Position numbers and translations under genes: made by a program. From the IMG/VR virus record IMGVR_UViG_3300009157_000035, positions 1 to 32,700 of that record: 32,700 nucleotides of DNA; one strand, 5' to 3'. Numbering within the stretch: the stretch's first letter is position 1; each line of letters opens with the position of its first letter. Origin of the DNA: a virus. This document shows positions 6,549-14,317 of the stretch, piece after piece. The notes under the pieces were generated by a model, which had not been told where the DNA came from, did no database searches, and saw only the letters and a list, made by a program, of their open reading frames with translations.

Positions 6549-6701
6549 ATGTTCTTACTTCTTTTGTTGCTGTTAATCCCCTCATGCGTGCCACACAAGC
6601 GAATAGTCACCCTTCAACGCAATGATGAGATATACAAAGTTCACTGGGAACACTCACACGCAGCTGATCAAAAAACACTTGCCAATACGCCACCCAATTA
6701 G
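6549..6701 (+). CDS. Tiny phage-encoded lipoprotein
   Basis: AAGGAG (6538-6543) fixes ATG 6549; the longer frame from 6510 would start inside the promoter. The 50-residue product begins MFLLLLLLLIPSC, a short signal with an IPSC sequence resembling a lipobox, followed by a polar tail of 37 residues. It is probably lipid-modified on C13 and anchored in a membrane. It has its own promoter and ribosome site and looks like cargo rather than part of the replication operon. Superinfection exclusion or an Rz1-like outer spanin are possible roles; no partner spanin is seen next to it, so neither is claimed. Confidence 0.6.
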   Translation: MFLLLLLLLIPSCVPHKRIVTLQRNDEIYKVHWEHSHAADQKTLANTPPN

Positions 6702-6741
6702 GTACGCTATTCTTTTGGGGTGAACGCAAAAAGGAGTAAGC

Positions 6742-7143
6742 ATGCAATGGACTTATCGCATACCACTCACCCCCCTTCCCCTTCAGCGCGCGCGGCATTG
6801 TTGGCGCAATTTAAAGCCGTTTGACAGTCAAAAAGAAGAAAAATTGGCATTCGGAATTTATTTACAGCAGCAAAAACCAGACATTCCCCCGATTTCTAAA
6901 CCGATTAAGCTTGAGGCTTATTTTTATTTCAAAATAGCTGAATCAAGAAAGCGCCAAGCAATAAAGGAAAATTGGGACATGCATATATTTAAGCCTGATA
7001 TTTCAAATCTCATAAAATTTGTTGAAGATGTTGCTGTTGATGTTGGTATCTTGCGAGATGATTGTATAATCTGTTCAGAATTGGCTGAGAAACATTGGAC
7101 ACTTGATAGTTCTTACACTGTATTCACTTTAACGGAGTTATAA
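6742..7143 (+). CDS. RusA-like Holliday junction resolvase
   Basis: ATG 6742 follows AAGGAG (6729-6734). The 133-residue length fits the family. The signature is KPDISNLIKFVEDVAVD at residues 84-100, then LRDDC (D106/D107) and the late lysine in AEKHW (K117). RusA enzymes are dimers that cut four-way DNA junctions made during replication and recombination, and phages use them to clear branches before packaging. The usual motif is KPDxDN, with both aspartates important for metal binding; here the second is serine (S88). The enzyme may be altered or use D86 with D106/D107. It lies shortly before the terminase genes. Confidence 0.75.
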   Translation: MQWTYRIPLTPLPLQRARHCWRNLKPFDSQKEEKLAFGIYLQQQKPDIPPISKPIKLEAYFYFKIAESRKRQAIKENWDMHIFKPDISNLIKFVEDVAVDVGILRDDCIICSELAEKHWTLDSSYTVFTLTEL

Positions 7144-7150
7144 AACAATA

Positions 7151-7999
7151 ATGATTGGCGAACGCTACGGTCATTGGACTATTGTTTCTGATATTCCAAG
7201 AAAAGGAAAAGATAGAAGGTATTCGTATTTGTGTCAGTGCGATTGCGGCGAACAACTTTATTTAAGATTATACGTTTTGCAAAAAAGAAACCAGTGTAGA
7301 AAATGTAGCAATAGATCGCGATTGCGTGATTATACGGGTGAGAAATGGGGGAAATGGACTTTTATTGAAAAGTTACCAAAAAAAAAGAAATCCCACTTTT
7401 TATATAGAGTTCAATGTGATTGTGGAACTGTAAGAGAATGTCTAGCAACTGATTTAAAGTACCATAATCAATATGGTTGCGTAAAATGCTTTATTAAATC
7501 GAAAACCACACATAATATGTCTTATCACCCACTGTATAGGGTTTGGTCAACGATGATCGAGCGATGTACAAACGAAAACAATAAGGCCTATAAATGTTAT
7601 GGTGGTCGTGGTATATCTGTTTGTGAGGCTTGGGTTAATTCGTTTGAACAGTTCCATAAAGATATGGGAGAGCGCCCGAAAGGCTGCTCGCTTGATAGAA
7701 TAGACAATAATGGGAATTATGAACCCAAAAATGTTCGTTGGGCGACGCCAAAAGAACAAGCAAATAATCGACGCATTTTAAAAGATATTGCGGGGCAAAT
7801 ATTCGGCTCATTTAAAGCTTTAGAGTTGGTGCCAAACTTTAAATATGGAAATACGTATTATAAATGCTTGTGTAAATGTGGAAATATAGAAATTAGAAAG
7901 GCCGCTGATTTAAGAAGAGGACGAACTAAGTTTTGTAAAGTATGTTTACTTGAGCAACAATCAAAGAGGTTTGTTCATGAAACGACGCAAAAACATTGA
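7151..7999 (+). CDS. Second YGGRGI homing-endonuclease-like protein with three zinc ribbons
   Basis: The 282-residue protein carries the same nuclease-like module as the gene at 2623, at residues about 129-208 (YRVWSTMIERC ... YGGRGI ... DMGERP ... SLDRIDNNGNYEP ... RWATPKEQANNRR). Around it are three copies of a zinc ribbon with a CxCG knuckle and a later CxxC: residues 28-52, 89-113 and 239-265. The first two are preceded by a G..G.WT.I strand, the third by FGSFKALE. Such ribbons likely bind DNA and set target specificity. It sits between RusA and terminase and overlaps the small terminase start by 23 bases. It is probably a free-standing homing gene. Confidence 0.78.
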   Translation: MIGERYGHWTIVSDIPRKGKDRRYSYLCQCDCGEQLYLRLYVLQKRNQCRKCSNRSRLRDYTGEKWGKWTFIEKLPKKKKSHFLYRVQCDCGTVRECLATDLKYHNQYGCVKCFIKSKTTHNMSYHPLYRVWSTMIERCTNENNKAYKCYGGRGISVCEAWVNSFEQFHKDMGERPKGCSLDRIDNNGNYEPKNVRWATPKEQANNRRILKDIAGQIFGSFKALELVPNFKYGNTYYKCLCKCGNIEIRKAADLRRGRTKFCKVCLLEQQSKRFVHETTQKH

Positions 8000-8513
8000 G
8001 CCTAACACACCCAAGTCAGAGGCGCAGCAAAAACCGATGAAGAAAAAACGCTCAATACTTCAGTGTGAAACACTTGAAACACTTGAAGATAAACGTAAAC
8101 GCATCGCCAACGAATTTAATGAATGGTCTGCAAATTTAAGAGAGACGTATATTGATAGTGACAATAAACGAGCAAGGCGTATGCGTGATTTTAGGCGTAA
8201 ATTCAAGGTTTCTGAAGAGGCATGGCAAGATTGGTACACAGATAATGCAGATGGATTTGCTGACAGGATAAGAGAAGGCAAAGAAGATTTAGGCACGCAT
8301 TTATGGGCAGGCTGGGCCGAAGGTATCTTACAAGCCGGTGCAGTTGCGCCTTACCTTCACAACTTTTCTGATGAATTTAAAAAAAATGACGATTATCAAG
8401 ACCAGCGCGAAATCAAAAAGATTGAGGCGCGCGCAGCCGCAACTGAAGCAAGTCAAAAGCCTCAAAACATAACTATTAATCTGGCTGATGGACAAAAACA
8501 ATCTGATAGTTGA
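7977..8513 (+). CDS. terS: Probable terminase small subunit
   Basis: GAGG (7965-7968) supports ATG 7977 (178 residues); a longer TTG start at 7950 is less likely. The protein has a basic N-terminus, a central helical region and an alanine-rich charged helix near the end (IKKIEARAAATEASQ) followed by QNITINL, typical of the tail of small terminases. It overlaps the start of the large terminase by 26 bases. The small subunit recognises the packaging site and feeds DNA to the large subunit. The call rests mainly on position and general shape. Confidence 0.65.
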   Translation: MKRRKNIEPNTPKSEAQQKPMKKKRSILQCETLETLEDKRKRIANEFNEWSANLRETYIDSDNKRARRMRDFRRKFKVSEEAWQDWYTDNADGFADRIREGKEDLGTHLWAGWAEGILQAGAVAPYLHNFSDEFKKNDDYQDQREIKKIEARAAATEASQKPQNITINLADGQKQSDS

Positions 8514-9843
8514 TGTACCGCCCTTTTATGCCCGTGATTATCAATGGCCCCTTGTTGAAGCATTTCAAACAGGTAAAGCTAAAAACTTTATAGCTGTTTG
8601 GCCTCGCCGAGCCGGCAAGGATTATATCTGTTTTAATCTGATAATACGTGAAGCACTCAAGAAACCAGGTGTGTACTTCCTGATATATCCCACCTATGCC
8701 CAAGGAAAGAAGATTTTGTGGGATTCTATGACCAATGACGGCAAACGCTTCCTTGACATGATACCAGCCCAGGCTATTGCACAAACTAATAGCCAAGAGA
8801 TGAAAATACGCCTGATTAACGGTTCCCTTTTGCAAGTGATAGGGTCAGATAATATAGATTCTATAGTCGGTACAAATCCGATCTGCATTCTCTATTCAGA
8901 AATGGCTTTGCAGGACGAACGTGCGTTTCAGATGTTGAGGCCGATTTTAGCAGCAAATGACGGCAAGTGTATTATGATAAGCACACCGAGGGGTAAAAAC
9001 TTTTTCCACCAAATCTATTTAGTTGCCAAAGAGTCGTCTAAGTGGTTTGTTTCTTATCTTACCCTTGATGATACTAAGCATATTCCACTTTCTGAAATTG
9101 AACGAGACAGAGAAGAGGGCCTTCTTTCTGAATCGCTTATCAGGCAAGAATTTTGGTGCGACTGGAATATGGGCGTTCAGGGTTCATACTATGGCAAGAT
9201 TTTAGACAGGATGCGCGTACGCGGTCAAATTGGCAAGGTTATGTACGATCCTACGCATTTATGCCATGTTAGCGTTGACATCGGTTGGAATGATCCTTTT
9301 TCCGTAATTTTTTTCCAGACAATCGGGAATGCTATTAATATTATTGACTATCACGAGTCTGATCATGAGAAGCTAGAGTTTTATGTTGATCTTATTAAAA
9401 ACCGCGGTTATCGCATTGGAACATGTATCGGTCCGCATGATTTGCGCAAACATTCGTTAGAGACCGGAAACACTCGCTGGATGGTGCTAAATCAACTTGG
9501 TCTAACGTTTGAGGTTGCGCCAGACATTGGAAGAGTCGAGGGAATAACAAAAGCACAATCAATCCTTGATCGCTGCTGTATAGATGAAACAAGGTGCGCG
9601 CGCCTTATTAAGTGTTTAGAAAATTATCGCGCACAATATAACCCAAAAACAGAAGCTTACAGTTATGAGCCGCTTCATACATGGGCAAGCCACGGCAGCG
9701 ACGCTTTTCGGTATCTTGCGATTTCACTTGATCTCATTCAAACAACCAACTCAACACCTGAGCAACTAGACAAGCGCTACAGGGACACTGTCTACGGTCC
9801 AGATCAAACGTTTTCACCTTTCAATCATGGCCAAAGATTCTAG
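8488..9843 (+). CDS. terL: Terminase large subunit (packaging ATPase and nuclease)
   Basis: The 451-residue protein has a Walker A variant WPRRAGKD (38-45), a Walker B ending ICILYSE (132-138), a coupling motif STPRGK (165-170), and an RNase H-fold nuclease with D264 (VSVDIG), acidic residues near 287-290 (IIDYHE) and D405 (HGSDAFRYLA). It pumps DNA into the procapsid through the portal and cuts concatemers. It is followed by a strong promoter for a separate small-gene operon. Portal and capsid genes lie 12-18 kb away on the other strand, an unusual separation. Confidence 0.95.
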   Translation: MDKNNLIVDVPPFYARDYQWPLVEAFQTGKAKNFIAVWPRRAGKDYICFNLIIREALKKPGVYFLIYPTYAQGKKILWDSMTNDGKRFLDMIPAQAIAQTNSQEMKIRLINGSLLQVIGSDNIDSIVGTNPICILYSEMALQDERAFQMLRPILAANDGKCIMISTPRGKNFFHQIYLVAKESSKWFVSYLTLDDTKHIPLSEIERDREEGLLSESLIRQEFWCDWNMGVQGSYYGKILDRMRVRGQIGKVMYDPTHLCHVSVDIGWNDPFSVIFFQTIGNAINIIDYHESDHEKLEFYVDLIKNRGYRIGTCIGPHDLRKHSLETGNTRWMVLNQLGLTFEVAPDIGRVEGITKAQSILDRCCIDETRCARLIKCLENYRAQYNPKTEAYSYEPLHTWASHGSDAFRYLAISLDLIQTTNSTPEQLDKRYRDTVYGPDQTFSPFNHGQRF

Positions 9844-9846
9844 AAC

Positions 9847-9874
9847 TTGACACAATCTGTGCACTTGTTACAAT
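9847..9874 (+). promoter_or_regulatory. Strong promoter of the small regulator/membrane operon
   Basis: TTGACA (9847-9852) is a perfect -35, followed after 16 bases by TACAAT (9869-9874, five of six), with TG at 9866-9867 forming an extended -10. It is the best sigma70-type promoter in the window and starts in the gap right after the large terminase stop. Confidence 0.75.
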
Positions 9875-9880
9875 GTTACA
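9850..9880. promoter_or_regulatory. Operator-like repeats in the promoter
   Basis: TGTTACA occurs twice in tandem (9866-9872 and 9874-9880), across the -10. A small inverted repeat CACA-ATC-TGTG lies just inside the -35. Ribbon-helix-helix repressors bind closely spaced short repeats, and the first gene of this operon encodes such a protein, so self-repression is likely but inferred. Confidence 0.45.
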
Positions 9881-9890
9881 GAGGTGTTTA

Positions 9891-10061
9891 ATGAAGAACG
9901 ATAATAAAGCGCGCATTGTATTTGATACAACGCCTAAGTTTAAGAAGAAGCTTAAGCAAAAAGCCTTGGACAATGAAATGTCGCTCAGTAGATACATAAA
10001 GATGATTCTGTGGAACGAGATTACTGATCTTTCGGAGATGGCTGACCATGAAGAATACTGA
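9891..10061 (+). CDS. Ribbon-helix-helix (Arc/CopG-type) regulator
   Basis: ATG 9891 follows GAGG (9881-9884); an upstream ATG at 9873 lies in the promoter. The 56-residue protein has the small family layout: a beta strand (ARIVFDT, 7-13), a lysine-rich first helix (about 15-29) and a second helix (SLSRYIKMILWNEI). Such proteins dimerise through the strand and insert it in the DNA major groove. Being first after a strong promoter with tandem TGTTACA repeats suggests it represses itself and the three genes after it. It resembles P22 Arc in size and fold type, but no orthology is claimed. Confidence 0.65.
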   Translation: MKNDNKARIVFDTTPKFKKKLKQKALDNEMSLSRYIKMILWNEITDLSEMADHEEY

Positions 10062-10224
10062 GATTATTGCGCTTGTTATTGCTCTTTTGTGCTTCGTTTG
10101 CTGTGCTGGTGGTTTGTACACCTGTGGCTTACAAGTGTGCATGACGTCGTGGCCATTTCTTGCCTTGCTTATCATTGGCTTCGGCTCCTTCTTTGTGTTC
10201 CTTAACAAAATGATGGGCCTGTAA
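10048..10224 (+). CDS. Tiny two-span membrane protein (holin candidate)
   Basis: This 58-residue gene overlaps the regulator end by 14 bases. Two hydrophobic stretches can be read, about residues 5-22 (IIALVIALLCFVCCAGG) and 36-52 (PFLALLIIGFGSFFVFL), joined by a short cysteine-containing turn, with a basic C-terminus (NKMMGL). GGAG at 10034-10037 is about 10 bases upstream. Size and two spans fit class II holins or antiholins, but no endolysin gene is visible next to it, so this is only a candidate. The stop overlaps the next start as TAATG. Confidence 0.5.
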   Translation: MKNTEIIALVIALLCFVCCAGGLYTCGLQVCMTSWPFLALLIIGFGSFFVFLNKMMGL

Positions 10225-10379
10225 TGAAACTGAGCTGCAAGAAATGCAAGAAGAAGTTTGAGCATGCCTCTAGGCGCAAGCATTGTATTGAGTGTCATGT
10301 TTATACATCCCGAAATAAAACGAGCGTTATAGTGAAGCCTGATTGGTGGGAACGAATTAAATCTTGGCTAGGGAGATAA
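10224..10379 (+). CDS. Tiny zinc-ribbon peptide
   Basis: The start overlaps the preceding stop (TAATG), implying coupled translation. The 51-residue basic peptide has C5-x2-C8 and C21-x2-C24 with lysine-rich sequence between them, a short zinc-binding ribbon. A tryptophan-rich tail follows (DWWERIKSWLGR). It could bind nucleic acid or act as a small inhibitor. It belongs to the four-gene operon starting at 9891. Confidence 0.5.
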   Translation: MKLSCKKCKKKFEHASRRKHCIECHVYTSRNKTSVIVKPDWWERIKSWLGR

Positions 10380-10380
10380 T

Positions 10381-10530
10381 GTGTCAGTCGGATTTCTTAT
10401 TTGCTCAACCGGTTTTATGCTATGGCTCATACTTGCAGGCGTAGCTATTCAAAGAGACCTTTTTGTGTTTTTTCTGTTGCTTGGCGCGACATGGCTAGGC
10501 TGGAAAATGATTACCGGCGAAATTAGATAG
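10381..10530 (+). CDS. Second tiny two-span membrane protein (GTG start)
   Basis: GTG 10381, one base after the previous stop and preceded by GGGAG, gives 49 residues. Two hydrophobic stretches, about 3-22 and 28-41, are separated by a charged turn (QRD); the tail is polar (KMITGEIR). With the protein at 10048 it could form a holin/antiholin pair. A shorter ATG frame starting at 10379 encodes only about 20 residues and is less likely. Its last bases overlap the end of the convergent - strand gene by 8 bases, so the two operons meet tail to tail without a visible terminator. Confidence 0.45.
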   Translation: MSVGFLICSTGFMLWLILAGVAIQRDLFVFFLLLGATWLGWKMITGEIR

Positions 10531-11848
10531 TTGAGTATAGCCAAGTTTTTCCATCCTCTTTGCGAATATCTTCTTTTTGTGGTGCCTTAATGCCCGCTTT
10601 TTCTGCTTCTTTGCCTAGCTTTGTAAGATTATTTGCAACACCGGGAATGTATCCTTTGGCGGCATTTCCCAATGTAGCCGTATAATGACGTTTAGCTATT
10701 GGGTTGTCTTCAAGAAGTTTCTTGAACGCGGAGAGTTCGCCGCCAAGACGTTTTGCTGCTGCTTGGCCTGGGTACAGATAAGCATAACCGCCAAGGTTGT
10801 TGATCATACTTGATGCTAGCTTTGCTGCTGCGCTTTTAGCAATTATTTTGCTTAATGAATCATTAGTTCTAATAAACTCAGATGCTTTTTCGTATTTTTT
10901 CCAGCCTCTATAAAGATCACGCGCATCGCTAAACTTGTTATACAGATCTGGATTCGCCGTCTTCATGTCTAATTCTATGGCTTTTTTAAGCTCTGATATG
11001 TAATGTTGACCTGTTGGCGTCAAACGATCTGCCATTTCGTTTAAGTCGGTAATGATATTCTTGCCCTCTTCAAATGTTAATTTGCCATCGCTAAATGATC
11101 GTTCAACTTCACCTAGCTTTCTGCGTATAACATCAGAGTCCTCAAATGTTGGCCTAAGTTCCGCATCGATATCAAATAGCTTTTTATGGGTATTGCCAAC
11201 AGCCATTTGTTCACTTGGCGCTGTCTTCTCAAACTCTTCATAGGCAGGCTTAATCTTCTCTTCGATTCTTTTGGGGCTTAAGCCAGGCTCAAAAGCGTGT
11301 GCACCCAACATAAATGCAGTGTTTTCAAGCAATGGGCCAACACGACCTGTAATAGGCTTGAACTGCTCTACGCCCTTTTTTGCCGTTGTTGCCGCCAAGG
11401 CTTTACCGCCAGCGCGCAAAAGATCTGGAATCTTTGTAACGCCGCTGCCTGCAATAAAAGCGGGTGCCACCTCCGCGACTTCTTCTGCAAAACTCTGGCT
11501 TCCGGCTCGTTGGCCAAATAATTGTTCTTGAGTTTGCGGTGGCAAATGTCGCTCGCCAACTCGCTCAGCAAGGCGGCCAACGCTCGTAGGTGATGGAATA
11601 CCAAGAGACTCTGAAAGAATGTTTTGTGGTATTGGAATATCTTTGCCTGTTGCAGTATGGTAGAGCAAATTTGCTGCTTGCACTGGTAAATCAACAATAG
11701 CACCGGGCAAGCCAATGGTCCCCTTTAAGGCAGCAAGTCCAATTCTTCCCGTGCGCATCCCTGGTGACAACTCTTGGGTAGGCACGCTTGATGGCTCCGG
11801 ATTATATAACTCATTGGTTGTCGAATACTTCCAGTTTTTTTCTTCCAT
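10523..11848 (-). CDS. Probable virion-internal/ejection protein
   Basis: The second ATG (11848) fits the AGGG ribosome site best; 11854 is an alternative. The 441-residue protein is rich in alanine, lysine and glutamate. A hydrophobic glycine-rich patch lies at about 35-65 (LAALKGTIGLPGAIVDLPVQAANLL), and long charged helices follow. It is the last gene of the morphogenesis block, where P22-type phages keep ejection proteins gp7, gp20 and gp16 that enter the host cell with the DNA. Composition and position support this; sequence recognition does not. Confidence 0.5.
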   Translation of the reverse strand: MEEKNWKYSTTNELYNPEPSSVPTQELSPGMRTGRIGLAALKGTIGLPGAIVDLPVQAANLLYHTATGKDIPIPQNILSESLGIPSPTSVGRLAERVGERHLPPQTQEQLFGQRAGSQSFAEEVAEVAPAFIAGSGVTKIPDLLRAGGKALAATTAKKGVEQFKPITGRVGPLLENTAFMLGAHAFEPGLSPKRIEEKIKPAYEEFEKTAPSEQMAVGNTHKKLFDIDAELRPTFEDSDVIRRKLGEVERSFSDGKLTFEEGKNIITDLNEMADRLTPTGQHYISELKKAIELDMKTANPDLYNKFSDARDLYRGWKKYEKASEFIRTNDSLSKIIAKSAAAKLASSMINNLGGYAYLYPGQAAAKRLGGELSAFKKLLEDNPIAKRHYTATLGNAAKGYIPGVANNLTKLGKEAEKAGIKAPQKEDIRKEDGKTWLYSTI

Positions 11849-11857
11849 CTTCATGCC

Positions 11858-12955
11858 CTAAAATGGTAGCCATACGTTTTTGTACTGTATTTCGCGCTCA
11901 CCCGTATCGGCTTCTCTGATGTTGAACTTCTCGCCCCGTATAATGCCAGTGATTATCTTTGAATAGAGCTTTTTTTTGTTTCTTGCCGATTCGCGAGCAT
12001 CGTCCTGAATGGTAAGTGGTATCTTGTTTTTGTTTTTAATCAGACCTAGCGCCTCTGTATAGGGCAGCCGGTTCATTTGCTCATTCAATGTACCAATTGT
12101 GGCTAGTTTACTAATGCCTGCAGGCGTGTTTACAAGTGATGGAACAGCCTTGTCCAAAAACCTTATATCTTTATCAGATGTATTGCCTTTAAGATTTTTA
12201 GCAAGATTCAAAATCATCTTATTGAGTGTGGATTTATAACCCAGTGTTTCTGGTTCCAACAATGATTCCCAGCCCACTTTTTCTAATAAACTAGGCCCCG
12301 CACCTGTTTGCAGGTTGCCAGTTTTAGCATAGGCTGCTAGCTCGTTATAACTGTTTATCATTGTGTCTGCGGCATCAGCTGCCTCGCGCATTGGCTTCAA
12401 TTCCTCGGCTCCGGCTTTCTGTTCAGTAAATGCTTGTTTGCTCTTGCCCAGTTCTATTTTCTCTTCCGCCTGCTGGGTGCCGATCTGCTTGTACCAATTG
12501 TCTGCATACTCCTTGTATAGATTTTTTCTAATTGTAGGAGCGTAATTTCGAGCACTAGGATTATTGCGCAACCATTCAGCTTCACTTTTTGGTTGTGTTT
12601 CTCTTGCTGCGCCGCCGACCATCTGAGGCGTTACAACGCTAGCCTTAGGGCTTGGTTGTGCTCCGGGAGCAACTCCGGGAGTAACACCGGGAGTTGGCAT
12701 GCCCTCTGGCAATACCATTGGGCCTTGTTGTTCTGGCAGCGCATACTGACCAAGATAAGCCGGTAGCGCTTGAGGGTACCGAGCTAGCCATGTTGGCAAG
12801 CCCGCCTTTTGAAGTGATGATTCGTCTTGCGCAAGCTGTCTTTGAAGTTGCATTTGCTGGAGCTTATCCTGAGCCATTGTTTGCAGAGCTTGTGAGAGCT
12901 TTTCGCCTGATATATCAAACGATGATGTGCCCGTGGGCAAAATTTGAACAGCCAT
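11858..12955 (-). CDS. Probable virion-internal/ejection protein
   Basis: ATG 12955 overlaps the stop of the preceding gene (TAATG) and follows GGAGGGAAT. The 365-residue protein has a glutamine-rich helical start (residues 20-50), a proline-glycine linker with repeated P-G-V turns (about 80-105) and a helical C-terminal half. The middle gene of three at the end of the structural block, it is probably an internal head protein delivered during ejection. The linker codons form short repeats (GGGAG/CCGGGAG) near 12660-12690. No family is recognised. Confidence 0.5.
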   Translation of the reverse strand: MAVQILPTGTSSFDISGEKLSQALQTMAQDKLQQMQLQRQLAQDESSLQKAGLPTWLARYPQALPAYLGQYALPEQQGPMVLPEGMPTPGVTPGVAPGAQPSPKASVVTPQMVGGAARETQPKSEAEWLRNNPSARNYAPTIRKNLYKEYADNWYKQIGTQQAEEKIELGKSKQAFTEQKAGAEELKPMREAADAADTMINSYNELAAYAKTGNLQTGAGPSLLEKVGWESLLEPETLGYKSTLNKMILNLAKNLKGNTSDKDIRFLDKAVPSLVNTPAGISKLATIGTLNEQMNRLPYTEALGLIKNKNKIPLTIQDDARESARNKKKLYSKIITGIIRGEKFNIREADTGEREIQYKNVWLPF

Positions 12956-13611
12956 TATCTATTCCCTCCAGTCATATAAGGCGAACCGTACATTTGTCCT
13001 TGGCCGCCTACAGGGCTTACTGGATAGCCTTGAGCAGTAGTATAACCACGCCAATTTTTCATGAACTTGTCGTATTCGCTTTCTTGAGGCGCACCCATGC
13101 CAGCCATTCCTAACCCCATCATTGACCCGCCGACTTGTCCAGCCCAGCGACCAAAAGCATTTGGATGCTCTGGTATGTACATAGTCTGGAATTGTGGCGA
13201 TAATCCAGTATGCAGTAGATTGGTAAGCGCACCAAGCCTTTGTAGGTTATATTGACCGTGTTGTGCCGCTAAACCCTCCTCAAACTCGCGACCTGAGCCT
13301 AAGAGCGCAGCTCTAGCTCCACTGGATAGAGATGTATCCCCTCCACCGAAACGTTCCATTAAACCTGGCACTGTTCGTGTTTCAAAAAGTCTGCGCGCTC
13401 GCGCTTCGATAGGGGCGAAGCCGTAAGGTCCTTGTTCGCCACGAAGGCCACCCATAACTGTTTGTAATGCTTGGTTTTGTGCCGATATTTGTTGTGGTGA
13501 AAGCGTGGGAAGTTGTTTTGTCTCCGCTTTTTCTTGGCCAAAAAGACCGCCAGCACCACTTAAAGCAGCACCACCCCCAGCCAGCAGCAATGATAAAGTT
13601 ATTGGATCCAT
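12955..13611 (-). CDS. Probable small ejection/internal virion protein (gp7- or gp14-like)
   Basis: The 218-residue product starts MDPITLSLLLAGGGAALSGAGGLFG, a hydrophobic, glycine-rich membrane-active segment seen in small ejection proteins of podoviruses. The middle is helical with charged residues, and the end is rich in glycine, tyrosine and proline. AAAAGG lies before the start. It opens a three-gene set on the same transcript as the two downstream genes, and a terminator separates it from the gene upstream. Confidence 0.55.
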   Translation of the reverse strand: MDPITLSLLLAGGGAALSGAGGLFGQEKAETKQLPTLSPQQISAQNQALQTVMGGLRGEQGPYGFAPIEARARRLFETRTVPGLMERFGGGDTSLSSGARAALLGSGREFEEGLAAQHGQYNLQRLGALTNLLHTGLSPQFQTMYIPEHPNAFGRWAGQVGGSMMGLGMAGMGAPQESEYDKFMKNWRGYTTAQGYPVSPVGGQGQMYGSPYMTGGNR

Positions 13612-13705
13612 TGTTAACCTTTTCTACTTCGCTCTTCGAGCTACGAAGAACGGGTTACGTAAATGACATGTCTAACTAAGCATAATTAATGGCGGTATCG
13701 ATGAC

Positions 13706-13733
13706 AAAGAAAACCCCATGGCTTTCCATGGGG
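13706..13733 (-). terminator. Intrinsic terminator
   Basis: On the - strand CCCCATGG (13733-13726), loop AAAG and CCATGGGG (13721-13714) are followed by TTTTCTTT (13713-13706). It follows the stop of the gene at 13761 and lies about 95 bases before the gp7-like gene. Confidence 0.8.
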
Positions 13734-13760
13734 AGAAGGAGAGTAGTAATGAAGCAGACT

Positions 13761-14309
13761 TTAGGTCTTTAGGTATTCAAGAACAATGTAGGTTTCGGTA
13801 AAGGCCGTGCGGTTACTACCGGTCTCTATAACAATGTTGGCGCCCTCAACAGATAGCTTGATATTGTTTGCTAGCGTTGGAGAAGCAAAAGGGAGCGGTA
13901 ACCATATGCCAGCACCTGTGGAGTTGCGGGTTACGCCGTAAATGTGGGTGAACATAAGATCATTATTTAAAGATATGTTATGAGGTATCGTATCTGAGGC
14001 TGCATTAGGCAACGGCTTTCCCCAGTTGAACACCTTCCTAAAGGCTTGTCGGCGCTGATCGCCTGTTTTAGGAGAAACAACACCCCCTGTGATTGTGGTA
14101 TCCATAAACCATTTTTGGGCATTCATGGCTTCTATAAGCGCATATTCTCCAGACTGTCGCGCGTCAACCGAGAGCGCCATTCTGTTGAGGTTTTGGTACA
14201 TGCGAATAAGCAGTTCTTTGAGTGCCTTATTATCAATGTTTGCACTTTGAACTTCGCCAACGTCCCATACTTGTGTTGTTGGTGTAAATACACCCTTAGA
14301 TTGAGCCAT
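13761..14309 (-). CDS. Virion structural protein, unknown role
   Basis: AAGGAG upstream supports the start. The 182-residue protein has a helical first half (KALKELLIRMYQNLNRMALSVDARQSGEY) and a beta-rich second half ending in EYLKT. It is the gene after the tail stabilisation/nozzle gene, with a 3' terminator. The first residues (MAQSKGVFTPTTQVWDVGEV) do not look like a signal. It could be a tail needle, plug or receptor-binding accessory; none can be chosen from sequence. Confidence 0.6.
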   Translation of the reverse strand: MAQSKGVFTPTTQVWDVGEVQSANIDNKALKELLIRMYQNLNRMALSVDARQSGEYALIEAMNAQKWFMDTTITGGVVSPKTGDQRRQAFRKVFNWGKPLPNAASDTIPHNISLNNDLMFTHIYGVTRNSTGAGIWLPLPFASPTLANNIKLSVEGANIVIETGSNRTAFTETYIVLEYLKT

Positions 14310-14317
14310 TATGCTCC

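Noticed and set aside
13620-13655. Hairpin CTTC-GCTC-TTC-GAGC-TAC-GAAG as a regulatory element
   Set aside because: Only short, bulged stems; no T-run; likely chance next to the gp7-like gene start.
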